From: Thermodesulfobacteriota bacterium
GTDB lineage: Bacteria > Desulfobacterota_D > UBA1144 > Nemesobacterales > UBA2774
Length of the DNA: 64,000 nt
Assembly: GCA_021604765.1 (NCBI GenBank)
Contig: BQJP01000010.1
Coordinates: forward strand, 1-64,000
Direction: 5' to 3'
The notes under the pieces are model-generated. The model was not told the DNA's origin and made no database searches. It saw only the letters and a list, made by a program, of their open reading frames with translations. Every line of letters begins with the position of its first letter. The stretch's first letter is position 1. The position numbers were made by a program, and so were the translations under genes. Shown here one piece after another: positions 1 through 9,003 of this stretch.

Positions 1-1089
1 CGAACAGAATTTGCTTCTAAGAAAGAAATGCTTGAGAGTCTTCAGGAGAGCATTAAAGAAGCGACTGATGACGAAGATAAGCTCGATGCAATAAGAAAGT
101 TCCGGCACGTTGAAACATTAAAGATATGCCTTAGAGACTTAAACAAAGAAGTTGATCCATTCTATGTGGGCAAGTATTTGTCGATGGTTGCTGAAGCTAT
201 TCTTGAAGTAGGTCTAGAGCTTGCTTATGAGCTGGTAAAACGAAATATAAAGCCTAAGAAAAAGACTATGCAAATGTCTATACTCGCTATGGGAAAATTA
301 GGTGGCCAGGAGATGAGTTATAACTCCGATCTGGATGTGATCTTTATTTATGAAGGGAACGATCATGAATTCTATTCTAAACTCGGACAAAAGGTAATAT
401 CTGTTCTTTCGGTTCCTACGGGTGAAGGGTATGCCTACAAGATAGATTTAGATCTTAGACCCTCTGGGCGTTCAGGAGCATTGGTTACTTCTTTTGATTC
501 GTTTAAAGAATACCACGAAAATAGCGCTCAAATTTGGGAGCGCCAGGCTTTAGTTAGAGCTAAACCTGCTGCTGGCAATAAACAACTTGGTAGTAAGATC
601 ATGAAAGCGGTAACACACTTTGTTTATGAAGAAATCTATCCCAAGGATTTTTATAAAGAGATCAATCGCCTGCGTTCAAGAATGGAAAAAGAACTTGCAA
701 AAGAGACTGTTAGTAAAGTCAATATAAAAACAGGTAAGGGCGGAACTGTAGACATAGAGTTTCTTGTACAGATGCTTCAGTTAAAATATGGTGGAAAGTT
801 TGAGGATCTTAGGGTTCAAAATACACTAAATGCACTTATTGCTCTAAATTCAGATAGCCTTATAAAAGATAAAGATTTCAAGATCTTAAAAGAGGGTTTG
901 TCTTTTCTAAAAAAGATGGAAAATTTACTTCGGCTTCTTCATGACCGCTCAATAAATGAGCTTTATGAGAGTGATTTTGACAAATTAGCGTCTGATCTTA
1001 ATAAAAATAATGACGGGAAAAAATTAAAAAAGGACTATATCTCTAAAACCGACGGGATTAGGAAAACATATGATAAATACTTCTTGTAA
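1..1089 (+). CDS. glnE: Glutamine synthetase adenylyltransferase/deadenylase, C-terminal part (5' truncated)
   Basis: The frame is open from the first base, so the gene continues upstream of the window. The first internal ATG is at base 28. About 362 of the usual ~950 residues are visible. They carry the second nucleotidyltransferase domain: a GKLGGQEMSYNSDLD motif near residues 89-103 (counting from the ATG at 28), with the metal-binding Asp pair of SDLD, then the family motif GKGGTVDIEFLVQ and the helical C-terminus. In GlnE this C-terminal half adenylylates glutamine synthetase and the N-terminal half removes AMP, adjusting ammonia assimilation to nitrogen status. The stop lies inside a hairpin at 1083-1111. 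The identification is firm; the N-terminal half cannot be assessed. Confidence 0.93.
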   Translation, partial: RTEFASKKEMLESLQESIKEATDDEDKLDAIRKFRHVETLKICLRDLNKEVDPFYVGKYLSMVAEAILEVGLELAYELVKRNIKPKKKTMQMSILAMGKLGGQEMSYNSDLDVIFIYEGNDHEFYSKLGQKVISVLSVPTGEGYAYKIDLDLRPSGRSGALVTSFDSFKEYHENSAQIWERQALVRAKPAAGNKQLGSKIMKAVTHFVYEEIYPKDFYKEINRLRSRMEKELAKETVSKVNIKTGKGGTVDIEFLVQMLQLKYGGKFEDLRVQNTLNALIALNSDSLIKDKDFKILKEGLSFLKKMENLLRLLHDRSINELYESDFDKLASDLNKNNDGKKLKKDYISKTDGIRKTYDKYFL

Positions 1090-1115
1090 GTTCTTAAATT
1101 GTGCTTACAAGTTTT
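1083..1115 (+). terminator. Possible weak intrinsic terminator after glnE
   Basis: CTTGTAAG and CTTACAAG form a perfect 8-bp stem with a 13-nt loop, followed by TTTT. The left arm includes the glnE stop codon. The stem is A/T-rich and the T run is short, and the next gene starts only 16 bp later, so it may only attenuate. Confidence 0.4.
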
Positions 1116-1130
1116 CCATGGGACTAAATA

Positions 1131-2543
1131 ATGACAGAATTTAAAAGCTGCATATTTATTATGGCTGATGGAGCCAGAGCGGATGTGTTCTCCGATTTGC
1201 TCCAAAGGGGAGATCTTCCCAATATTTCAAAATATCTCGTTGAAAAGGGATCTTATAAAGAAGCAGTTACGGTTTTTCCTTCAACTACAGGGCCTGCATA
1301 CACGCCCTATATCCTTGGGAAATATCCAGGCCGCTGTAATTTGCCGGGAATAAGATGGTTCGATAGAAATGTCTATGACAATAAAGTTTTCTCATTTAAT
1401 CGTTTTAGAAGCTACATCGGGCTCGAAACGTATTTTATGAATAAAGATGTATCTAAGGATTTTAAGACAGTCTTTGAAATATTTCCGAGAAGCGTGAATA
1501 TCTTCAACGAGTTATCTCGGGGTATAAATTTTAAAAATGACAAGACTCTTTTTTCTAAACTCTACTATAAAGTAAAGAGTCATTTTACCGATAAGACGGA
1601 CGAAGTTGATTTGGTTGCAGAGCGCATTCTACTGCAATCATTAAAAGATCTGCCTGAATTCATTTACGCAGTTTTTTTGGGAATAGATACGTATTCTCAT
1701 ATAAATCATCCATTTCACAAAAAAGTGTTGGATTCCTATAGAAGAATTGATAACACAGTGGGGCTGCTAGCAAAAAGTTTAGAGGCTTTAGGAAGGCTTG
1801 AAGAAACTTTAATTGTCATTTCGAGTGATCATGGTCTTACTCAAACACACTCTCATTTTGATTCATTAGAATTTTTGAACAACCAGGGCTATAAAACTTT
1901 TTACTATCCAAATGTATTTAAACATTTTACTGATGCTGACGCGGCAAGTTTAATTTCTGGTAATGCAATGGCAAACATTTATTTGAAAAGTAGGGATGGT
2001 TGGGGCAGAAAGTCAACGTATGATGAACTCCAAGGACTAGTTGATAAGTTTGTTGAGAGACCGGAAGTTGATATTGTAGCAGGTCTTGATGACAAAGGTC
2101 GCGCTAGAGTAAAGAGCATAAACGGAGAGGCTGCAACTTGGCTTGATACTGAAGGGAATGTGAATTATGAAAAGATTAAGGGCGACCCTTTTAATTACAA
2201 TGGAATGCCAAAGAAAATGAGCTCTGAAGAGGCGCTGGCGCATAGCTTCAATACTGAATATCCTGATGCCTTACTTCAAATTATACAATTACTTGAAAGC
2301 CCTCGTACAGGAGACCTGGTTTTGAGTGCCAGTCCTGGATACGATCTAAGGGCTAAACATGAGAACCCTGAGCACCGCTCTTCGCACGGTGCATTGTTTA
2401 GGGATCATATGATTGTTCCATTTGCCATTAATACAAAGGTCAATAAAGAATGTATAAGAACTGTTGATATTTTTGCCACTATGCTAAATGCTCTAGGCGA
2501 GCCTGTGCCGGATAATATAGATGGTGTGAGTTTGGTAGATTAA
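1131..2543 (+). CDS. Type I phosphodiesterase/nucleotide pyrophosphatase-like protein (alkaline phosphatase superfamily)
   Basis: This 470-residue protein has the conserved metal-binding layout of the superfamily. There is an early Asp in FIMADGARADV (residue 13) and a likely nucleophile Thr in FPSTTGPAYTP (residue 53). GIDTYSHINHP, SSDHGL and a C-terminal SSHG follow. Such enzymes hydrolyse phosphodiester or pyrophosphate bonds using two metal ions. There is no clear signal peptide, so a cytoplasmic location is likely. The substrate is unknown; lipid-linked, nucleotide or phosphonate substrates all occur in the family. It is 42 bp downstream of glnE and ends 6 bp from the convergent BatA-like gene. 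Confidence 0.8.
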   Translation: MTEFKSCIFIMADGARADVFSDLLQRGDLPNISKYLVEKGSYKEAVTVFPSTTGPAYTPYILGKYPGRCNLPGIRWFDRNVYDNKVFSFNRFRSYIGLETYFMNKDVSKDFKTVFEIFPRSVNIFNELSRGINFKNDKTLFSKLYYKVKSHFTDKTDEVDLVAERILLQSLKDLPEFIYAVFLGIDTYSHINHPFHKKVLDSYRRIDNTVGLLAKSLEALGRLEETLIVISSDHGLTQTHSHFDSLEFLNNQGYKTFYYPNVFKHFTDADAASLISGNAMANIYLKSRDGWGRKSTYDELQGLVDKFVERPEVDIVAGLDDKGRARVKSINGEAATWLDTEGNVNYEKIKGDPFNYNGMPKKMSSEEALAHSFNTEYPDALLQIIQLLESPRTGDLVLSASPGYDLRAKHENPEHRSSHGALFRDHMIVPFAINTKVNKECIRTVDIFATMLNALGEPVPDNIDGVSLVD

Positions 2544-2549
2544 TTGTTC

Positions 2550-4505
2550 CTAATACTTGGAAAAAATTCCTCTACAAACTGCTTCTGAAACAAATAGGGC
2601 AAGGACACCCCAGACAAAATAGCGCCATAGTTCTTTAAATACTTTGACTAGTTTGCCTTTTACCTCTAATTCTTTTTCTATTGAAGGAATAGATATTTTT
2701 TCTAGATTTGATTCTTTCGGATTAATGTTAACAGCGAACTTGTAGGCAATTTCTCCATCTGTTTCTACTGTGTAAATTCCGGGGAGCCACGTATTTTGAA
2801 ACTCGTTGGATTCTATATTCAATACATATTCTTTTCCGGTGGGTCCTATTACTGCAGTACTGTCTTTATCTTTGACTATTTCAATCTTTACAGGCTCACC
2901 AACAAAATGATGTCTATTTTTGTTGCCTTCAATATTTGGTAGATCGTTAATCATCTTAATCACTGGAAGAAATACAGGTGTGATCGAAAAGTTGCTCCAT
3001 GCACTGTCAGCACTAGAAGAAAACGTAAAAACATTACCTTTGCCTAGCTCTTTGTTAATTAAGAAGGGAGTCTCATCTGTGGCTTTAATCAATACTCTCG
3101 ATTCGGGATGAATTGAGATCTGAAAGAGCTTGTCGACACTAATTTGATCGGTTCTATTTATTATGTCCTTAGAGAACATCAAGGAATTACTTGGTATAAG
3201 AGATAAATCGCCCTCTATTATAGATAGAAGTTCTCCCGGTAGGATATTTTCAAATAATGTATTGTAGTATCCGATTCTTACTCTGTTTCCCAAAAATATT
3301 ACTGCTGTGCCACCATCGATTATGAATTGCTCAAGCTGATTTGCAAAACTTGGAGTAATATCGCCTATATTCGCAAGATATATTAAATCATATTGAGATA
3401 AATCTTCATTTAAAACCGTATCGTTATCAGTAATATTTATAGTCGTTGCAGAGTTCTCTGATATTGTTTCAAGGGCTCGGGCCAGATAGTAAGTCTCGCT
3501 AAGTCGTGAGTCTTCCCTTGGGTCCCCATCTACAATCAATATATTGGATTCTTCTTTATAATTTGAAATAAAGTGTCTAATGTCATCTATTTTCAGATTA
3601 TCATGTGTAGTTTCTACATAACCTGTACCTGAGATTAATTTGTTCTCATTTGTGAAACTTGCTTCCATGACACTCGATTCTTGTGGCTCAATATCAACAA
3701 ACTCACTTACCTCTTCCCCATCTAATTGGGTGATTGCTAATAGCTCTTTAACTGAATCGTCTGAGAAATTGGATATTCTAGATTGAATTCTTGTCAAGTC
3801 GTTGGTGTAATTAAGTGCTATGTCTGATACTGCATGGTTAGATATGTTCGAAGCCTTGGAAACGTTGACAAGTTCAAGCCAGGGGGTGCTGATAACCTCA
3901 TCCTTCCAGCCATTTTTTTGAAAATCGGTAATTAAAATTACTTTTTTTTTCTCGTTAGGAGATTTTTGTATCCTAGAGTAAATGTCTTCTAGTCTTTTTT
4001 GGTTGTCTGTAAATGTAGAAGACAACTCTATTTCGTTTATAGATTTTCTTAAGAGGTTTTTGTCTTCTGAGAGATAATGTTCTTTATCGTTATTAGGTAT
4101 TAGTGCTGTTATCAAGGCAAAACTTCCATCGGGAAGGGAGTCTACTATATCTTGGGCTTTATTCTGAGCAAGCTTAAAGTTGTTTTCGTAGCCCATACTG
4201 AAAGAGTTGTCGATAACAATTGCGACGGACAAAGGAGAGTTGTCTATCTTCTGGGAGAATGAAAACACGGCAGGTTTGGCAAATAAGAGTACAATCAATA
4301 CTAGTATAAGAGCTCTTAGTATTAATAGCATGAAATCTTTTAATCTGGATCTGGCTGCAAGTTCTCCTTGGGATGAGATTAGAAATCTGACTGCTGGAAA
4401 ACTTTTGGTTACACCACTTTTACGTGTTATAAGATGAGCAATGATAGGGAGCGCTATTGCTGCAATTCCTATAAGGAATAAAGGGCTTAGGAAGGATAAA
4501 TTCAA
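2550..4505 (-). CDS. BatA-like membrane protein with VWA domain
   Basis: This 651-residue protein begins with the hydrophobic BatA N-terminal module (membrane segments at about 5-25 and 58-80). A von Willebrand A domain follows, with an intact MIDAS motif DNSFS at residues 99-103. The middle region resembles a glutamine-amidotransferase-like fold (YDLIYLANIGDI and FIIDGGTAVIFLGNR). A last transmembrane helix lies near the C-terminus. Relatives act with MoxR ATPases and DUF58 proteins in envelope or metal-complex assembly. The DUF58 gene lies 11 bp upstream on the same strand, so the two form an operon. The MoxR partner is about 15 kb away rather than adjacent. The exact role is unknown. Confidence 0.82.
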   Translation of the reverse strand: MNLSFLSPLFLIGIAAIALPIIAHLITRKSGVTKSFPAVRFLISSQGELAARSRLKDFMLLILRALILVLIVLLFAKPAVFSFSQKIDNSPLSVAIVIDNSFSMGYENNFKLAQNKAQDIVDSLPDGSFALITALIPNNDKEHYLSEDKNLLRKSINEIELSSTFTDNQKRLEDIYSRIQKSPNEKKKVILITDFQKNGWKDEVISTPWLELVNVSKASNISNHAVSDIALNYTNDLTRIQSRISNFSDDSVKELLAITQLDGEEVSEFVDIEPQESSVMEASFTNENKLISGTGYVETTHDNLKIDDIRHFISNYKEESNILIVDGDPREDSRLSETYYLARALETISENSATTINITDNDTVLNEDLSQYDLIYLANIGDITPSFANQLEQFIIDGGTAVIFLGNRVRIGYYNTLFENILPGELLSIIEGDLSLIPSNSLMFSKDIINRTDQISVDKLFQISIHPESRVLIKATDETPFLINKELGKGNVFTFSSSADSAWSNFSITPVFLPVIKMINDLPNIEGNKNRHHFVGEPVKIEIVKDKDSTAVIGPTGKEYVLNIESNEFQNTWLPGIYTVETDGEIAYKFAVNINPKESNLEKISIPSIEKELEVKGKLVKVFKELWRYFVWGVLALFVSEAVCRGIFSKY

Positions 4506-4516
4506 TATGTTTCCCT

Positions 4517-5389
4517 CTATTTATCCGCAATTTGAATAAGGGATTTTTCTATTGTTTGGTTCGTCGGCGATAGAACGTACCTTGTTTCATTCTCATGGCA
4601 TATTTGCTTTAGCTTTTCAATAAATTCCATAACTCTTTCTCTATAAGTATGTCTTACGGAGCCTGTATCCACAATTACTTTCTCAGTAGTTTCTAAATCC
4701 TCAAATTCGATTGATCCACTGAAGTTAAATTCAGTCTCATCAGGGTGTAGTACGTGAAATAGTGAAACCTCTTTCCTTGAATTTCTAATCAATTTAATGG
4801 CTTGTTCTACAGTGTCAGTCTCGAGTAGCAAGTCTGAAACTATAACAAACGTGGCATCTGAGCGATATGTTTCTAGGGCTTTTAATACAGGATCTTTCAG
4901 GCTGGTTGAACCTGAGGGGTTGAGTGTCTCAAGCTTATCCAATATTGGAGTGATGAAATAACTTCCAGCTTTAGGTGGGATTAGTTCTATGTTATTTTCA
5001 GAAAAAGCTGCCAACCCTACTGAATCACCTTGTTTTAGTAGTAAATACGCCAGAGTTGCGCTAAGTTTTTTGCTGTATTCTAGCTTGTTGTATTCTTTGT
5101 CACCATAACCCATTGAGGCACTTGTATCTATTAGTATGCACCAGCGCATATTAACTTCATCTTCAAATTTCTTAACATAAAGACGGTCATGCCTTCCGTA
5201 TAAGCGCCAGTCTATCTGTTTTAGCTCATCACCTCTATTATATTCTTTATGTTCTAAGAAGTCCGGGCTAATTCCAGTGTAATTACTTTTATGAATGCCT
5301 GATTTGTACCCACTAACCTTAGATGAGGTACGGAAGTTAAAACCTTTGAGCCTAAGGGCTGTTTCTATGTCTAAAATCTCGTTTGACAT
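4517..5389 (-). CDS. DUF58 domain protein
   Basis: This 290-residue protein has the DUF58 signature (EYNRGDELKQIDWRLYGR, residues 49-66) followed by a VWA-like fold with a DTSAS metal site at residues 88-92. There are no membrane segments. DUF58 proteins usually sit between a MoxR AAA+ ATPase and BatA-type VWA proteins and are thought to act as adaptors. Here the BatA-like partner follows at 11 bp, but no moxR is next to it. The nearest moxR is at 20475-21494 in another operon. The family call is firm; the function is inferred only from family context. Confidence 0.88.
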   Translation of the reverse strand: MSNEILDIETALRLKGFNFRTSSKVSGYKSGIHKSNYTGISPDFLEHKEYNRGDELKQIDWRLYGRHDRLYVKKFEDEVNMRWCILIDTSASMGYGDKEYNKLEYSKKLSATLAYLLLKQGDSVGLAAFSENNIELIPPKAGSYFITPILDKLETLNPSGSTSLKDPVLKALETYRSDATFVIVSDLLLETDTVEQAIKLIRNSRKEVSLFHVLHPDETEFNFSGSIEFEDLETTEKVIVDTGSVRHTYRERVMEFIEKLKQICHENETRYVLSPTNQTIEKSLIQIADK

Positions 5390-5416
5390 ATTTAAAGGTT
5401 AAAAAGGAGGAAAAGA

Positions 5417-5923
5417 TTAATCACTTGTGGTTAAGATTTTGTCAATCTCTTTTGTTACTTTCTCTTCTTGTAAATTTTTTGCAATTGATATTTCTTTGAC
5501 TAATAGTGAGAGTGCTGAATCCATTATCCGCTTCTCTCCAAATGATAGGTCTTTGTCGTTTTGAAGCATATTGATATCTTTGAGAACGCTTGCAACTTCA
5601 AATATATCACCACTCTTTAACTTGTCTGAATATTCGCGGTATCGTTTGTTCCAGCTCTGATGTCCGTTTAGCTGTTCATCATCTTTGCTCTTATTCTTAA
5701 GGATTTTATAGATTCTTGTAATCTGAGATTTTGAAATGACATCTCTTAACCCTACGGTATCTGCATTGTCAGTTGGAACCATCACTGTTACATCACTATC
5801 TATAACCTGAAGTATGTAATAGTCTTTTTTAGTACCGCAAATTTCTTTCGATTCGACTGCCTTGACTTGGACAACGCCATGGGCAGGATAAACTGCTTTA
5901 GTCCCTACTTTGAAAATGGTCAT
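5417..5923 (-). CDS. CarD/CdnL family RNA-polymerase-binding regulator
   Basis: The start chosen gives MTIFKVGTKAVYPAHGV, the typical CarD beginning. An alternative ATG at 5941 would add six residues; GGAGAA about 10 nt upstream favours 5923. The N-terminal ~60 residues form the Tudor-like RNA-polymerase-interaction domain shared with TRCF (VYPAHGVVQV and later YYILQV). The rest is the helical DNA-contacting domain with the W in HQSWNKRYREY. At 168 residues it has normal length. CarD/CdnL proteins stabilise promoter open complexes, notably at rRNA promoters, and are typical of delta-proteobacteria, actinobacteria, Thermus and spirochaetes. It is 27 bp upstream of the DUF58 gene. Confidence 0.9.
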   Translation of the reverse strand: MTIFKVGTKAVYPAHGVVQVKAVESKEICGTKKDYYILQVIDSDVTVMVPTDNADTVGLRDVISKSQITRIYKILKNKSKDDEQLNGHQSWNKRYREYSDKLKSGDIFEVASVLKDINMLQNDKDLSFGEKRIMDSALSLLVKEISIAKNLQEEKVTKEIDKILTTSD

Positions 5924-6036
5924 TTTGTTGTTTTCTCCCATCCCAACTTTTGAGCACCAGACCTGAACAAAGTATCATAAATATTGCCCAAAGTCAAATG
6001 AGATGCCTTGTCGACAAAGAGATAGAACAGCCTAGA

Positions 6037-6061
6037 ATTATTACAAAATCAGCGTAATAAT
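6037..6061. repeat. Perfect 8-bp inverted repeat in the carD-pckA intergenic region
   Basis: The 406-bp gap between carD (minus) and pckA (plus) holds ATTATTAC, a 9-nt spacer, then GTAATAAT. No T run follows, so an operator or mRNA structure is more likely than a terminator. A shorter perfect palindrome, TACTC-TT-GAGTA, lies near 6121-6132. I recognise nothing else in the gap. Confidence 0.45.
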
Positions 6062-6347
6062 CATGCCAATTGTATATTTAATATATATTTACTTGCCGTA
6101 GAGATTTAGAGCGAAATTCTTTACTCTTGAGTATCATAGGCATAGATTTTGCTGTAGATTAATGACTCTTTATACCCCTCTTTTACTTTGGAAGCGTTTA
6201 ACTTATCAACATTTACACGGAGATAGAACTTATAAGGAGCAAAATTCTTGCCAAAATGCTGATCCTTGTATACTATTTACACCTTTTCAAGACATATTTC
6301 TATAACTTGAGACTATAGGGATAATATAAAACGGAGGAACTCGGGAA

Positions 6348-7901
6348 GTGCAGAAATTAACAGAAAAAGATCTCGCAGAACAACATGGTATTAAGAACCC
6401 AAAAAATATTTACTATAATCTTCCAATTCCAACTTTGTATGAAGAAGTAATTAGAAGAGAAGAAGGTATTATAGGGCAAGAAGGTACATTAGTTGCCTAT
6501 ACTGGAACCCATACCGGGCGCTCTCCGGCAGATAGATTTATAGTAAAAGAACCCGGTACCGAGAACGATATTTTATGGGGACCTGTTAACAGGGGCATTT
6601 CACCCGAAAATTTTGATTCGTTACATAAGAAAATTCTTGAATATTATGAAGGTAAAGATCTTTTTGTCAGAGACTTGTATGTAGGAGCTCATCCGGATTA
6701 CCGTAAAAATGTACGTATTGTTAACGAATATGCATGGCACAATGTGTTTGTAAACAATCTCTTCCTGAGACCTGCCCTCGAAGATCTGCCGCACAAGACT
6801 GTCGGGTTCACAGTACTATGTGCACCGGGAGTTAAAGCAGATCCGGAGACTGATGGAACCAGGTCAGAGACTTTCATTATACTAAATTTTGAGAAAAATA
6901 TGGCTATAATCGGTGGCACTGAATACGCCGGAGAAATGAAAAAATCAGTATTCTCAGCATTAAATTTTCTCCTGCCAAGAAAAGGTGTGTTCCCTATGCA
7001 TTGCTCTGCTAACGTTGGAGAAGAGGGTGATGTAGCATTATTCTTCGGTTTATCCGGTACAGGCAAAACAACCTTATCCGCAGATCCTCACCGTGCTTTG
7101 ATTGGTGATGATGAACATGGTTGGTTTGATAACGGCGTCTTTAACTTTGAGGGTGGTTGTTATGCAAAAGCTATTAAGTTAAGTGCTAAAACAGAACCTG
7201 AAATTTATAATGCTTCACTCAGATTTGGATCTGTATTGGAAAACGTAACAATTGATAATGAAACAAAGAAAATAGATTTTGATAGTACCGAACATACAGA
7301 AAACACGAGGGTTGCATATCAGATTGATTCTCTAAGCAATATTGTTCCTGAAGGAGTTGGTGGTATACCGAAAACAATATTCATGCTTACATATGATGCT
7401 TTTGGGGTATTACCTCCAATATCTAAATTAACTCCTGAACAAGCAATGTTCTATTTCACTCTTGGATATACAGCGAAGGTTGCAGGAACTGAAAGAGGTG
7501 TTGACGAGCCTCAAGCTACATTTAGCTCGTGTTTCGGATCACCATTCTTACCAAGACCTCCATTATTTTACGCTGGAATGTTAAAAGACAAGCTCGAAGC
7601 AAGTGGGGCTACAGTATGGCTTCTAAACACAGGAATTACCGGTGGTCCTTACGGCGTAGGTGACAGAATGCCATTACCACAGACTAGAGCACTAGTTAAA
7701 GCTGCAGTTGATGGAACTCTAGACAAAGGTTCTTTCAATGAAGTTGAGATATTTGGCTTGCAGGTTCCTACATCATGTCCTGGTGTGGACGACAAGCTTC
7801 TTGAGCCTAAAAAGAGCTGGGACGACCCATCAGAATATGATACTAAAGCTCAGGAATTAGCTTCAAGATTTGAAGAAGAGTTTGCAAAGCATAAAGCATA
7901 A
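6348..7901 (+). CDS. pckA: Phosphoenolpyruvate carboxykinase (ATP)
   Basis: This enzyme converts oxaloacetate and ATP to phosphoenolpyruvate and CO2, the first step of gluconeogenesis. The 517-residue length matches the ATP-dependent family. Visible motifs are YTGTHTGRSPADRF (51-64), the P-loop GLSGTGKTT (234-242), the metal-binding DDEHGW (254-259), and the late TGITGGPYGVG. The start is GTG at 6348 with GGAGG about 12 nt upstream. A GC-rich hairpin follows the stop. The gene appears monocistronic and divergent from carD. Confidence 0.97.
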   Translation: MQKLTEKDLAEQHGIKNPKNIYYNLPIPTLYEEVIRREEGIIGQEGTLVAYTGTHTGRSPADRFIVKEPGTENDILWGPVNRGISPENFDSLHKKILEYYEGKDLFVRDLYVGAHPDYRKNVRIVNEYAWHNVFVNNLFLRPALEDLPHKTVGFTVLCAPGVKADPETDGTRSETFIILNFEKNMAIIGGTEYAGEMKKSVFSALNFLLPRKGVFPMHCSANVGEEGDVALFFGLSGTGKTTLSADPHRALIGDDEHGWFDNGVFNFEGGCYAKAIKLSAKTEPEIYNASLRFGSVLENVTIDNETKKIDFDSTEHTENTRVAYQIDSLSNIVPEGVGGIPKTIFMLTYDAFGVLPPISKLTPEQAMFYFTLGYTAKVAGTERGVDEPQATFSSCFGSPFLPRPPLFYAGMLKDKLEASGATVWLLNTGITGGPYGVGDRMPLPQTRALVKAAVDGTLDKGSFNEVEIFGLQVPTSCPGVDDKLLEPKKSWDDPSEYDTKAQELASRFEEEFAKHKA

Positions 7902-7912
7902 ACACTAAAATC

Positions 7913-7939
7913 TATGGGCAGTCCCTAGGGCTGCCCATA
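7913..7939 (+). terminator. GC-rich hairpin after pckA
   Basis: TATGGGCAG and CTGCCCATA form a 9-bp stem, with further CCC/GGG pairing inside the loop. It starts 12 nt after the pckA stop. No T tract follows, so it may block 3' exonucleases or act in Rho-dependent termination. Confidence 0.5.
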
Positions 7940-8086
7940 CTCATATACAAATTACTAAAGTAGTCCTATCTCACTAAACTAAACTTAAAATCTCTAACTG
8001 AGTTTTCAATTATTAAATTTTGAAACTGGAATTTAATACCAAGATGTGCTAAAAAATTGGTATTAATTCTGCATAGGAGATTAATC

Positions 8087-8641
8087 ATGGACTTTATCAA
8101 TAGAGAGAATACTTCATTTGTTGTAGTTGATGTTCAGGAGCGTTTAATGGGCGCTATGCCTGAAGACATTACTGAAACAAATTTGAAGAACATGAAAATA
8201 TTACTTGAGGCTGCCAAAATATTGGGAATACCTGTAACAGTAACAGAACAGTATCCTAAAGGTCTTGGCCCTACGATAGGAGAGATACAGGAATCTGTAG
8301 GCGAAGGATTCTCACCAGTTGAGAAAGTTGTCTTCAGTTGCGCCAGATCTCCAGAATTTCAATCAGAAATTAAAAAAATAGATAGAGGCTCTGTTCTATT
8401 ATGCGGAGTTGAAACCCACGTCTGTGTACTTCAAACGGCTATAGACATGGTTAATAAAGGCTACACAGTGTATGTGCCTGCAGATGCCGTAATTTCAAGA
8501 AGAGAGCTTGATTGGGAAAAAGGGATCAATATGATAGAAAAATCTGGCGCGGTGGTTGGGACAACTGAAGCCTTTTTGTTTCAGCTGCTTGAAACAGCAG
8601 GAACAGATGAGTTTAAACAAATATCAAAGCTTGTAAGGTAA
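8087..8641 (+). CDS. Isochorismatase-like cysteine hydrolase
   Basis: This 184-residue protein of the isochorismatase superfamily has an intact triad: Asp in VVVDVQERL, Lys in PVEKVVFS, and the nucleophile Cys in LLCGVETHVCV. Members hydrolyse amides such as nicotinamide, N-carbamoyl compounds or isochorismate; the substrate cannot be read from sequence. The ATG at 8087 is preferred over the in-frame TTG at 8057 because AGGAGA sits 6 nt before it and family homology begins there. It is monocistronic, between pckA and two tRNA genes on the other strand. Confidence 0.85.
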   Translation: MDFINRENTSFVVVDVQERLMGAMPEDITETNLKNMKILLEAAKILGIPVTVTEQYPKGLGPTIGEIQESVGEGFSPVEKVVFSCARSPEFQSEIKKIDRGSVLLCGVETHVCVLQTAIDMVNKGYTVYVPADAVISRRELDWEKGINMIEKSGAVVGTTEAFLFQLLETAGTDEFKQISKLVR

Positions 8642-8727
8642 GAGATGGGGTCTTTAATGAAACTCCAATAAAGTTCTATGTAATCCGCGATACAATTCGA
8701 TAGTTTTTTGTGTGTGGTTTATAGATG

Positions 8728-8802
8728 CGTCCCCAAGGGGATTTGAACCCCTGTTTTCGGCGTGAAAGGCCGATGTCCTGGGCCAGGCTAGACGATGGGG
8801 AC
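8728..8802 (-). tRNA. tRNA-Glu (TTC)
   Basis: On the minus strand a complete cloverleaf runs from GTCCCCA to TGGGGAC plus the G discriminator. The anticodon loop is CTTTCAC, giving anticodon TTC. The T-arm is GGGGTTCAAATCCCC. CCA is not encoded. It lies 10 nt downstream of tRNA-Lys and is probably co-transcribed with it. Confidence 0.95.
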
Positions 8803-8812
8803 TGATAAAGAA

Positions 8813-8885
8813 TGAGCCGTGCAGGATTCGAACCTGCGGCCCACTGCTTAAAAGGCAGTTGCTCTACCTACTGAGCTAACGGCTC
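8813..8885 (-). tRNA. tRNA-Lys (TTT)
   Basis: On the minus strand the acceptor GAGCCGT pairs with ACGGCTC and the discriminator is A. The anticodon loop CTTTTAA gives anticodon TTT. The D-arm is AGCTCAGTAGGTAGAGC and the T-arm GCAGGTTCGAATCCTGC. CCA is not encoded. It is the first gene behind the promoter at 8901-8928. Confidence 0.95.
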
Positions 8886-8900
8886 ATTAATAAGGCCAAG

Positions 8901-8928
8901 AATATATCATGTGATTATGCATTGTCAA
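8901..8928 (-). promoter_or_regulatory. Sigma-70-type promoter of the tRNA-Lys/tRNA-Glu unit
   Basis: On the minus strand a perfect -35 TTGACA (8923-8928) is 16 bp from a -10 TATATT (8901-8906). The -10 box lies 15 bp upstream of the mature tRNA-Lys 5' end. Confidence 0.75.
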
Positions 8929-9003
8929 AGAATCTAGTTATTATTCCCTAATCTCTAGTTTAACATCAAATCTTGCACTATTTAGCAGGCTCTACTAAAA
9001 AAT

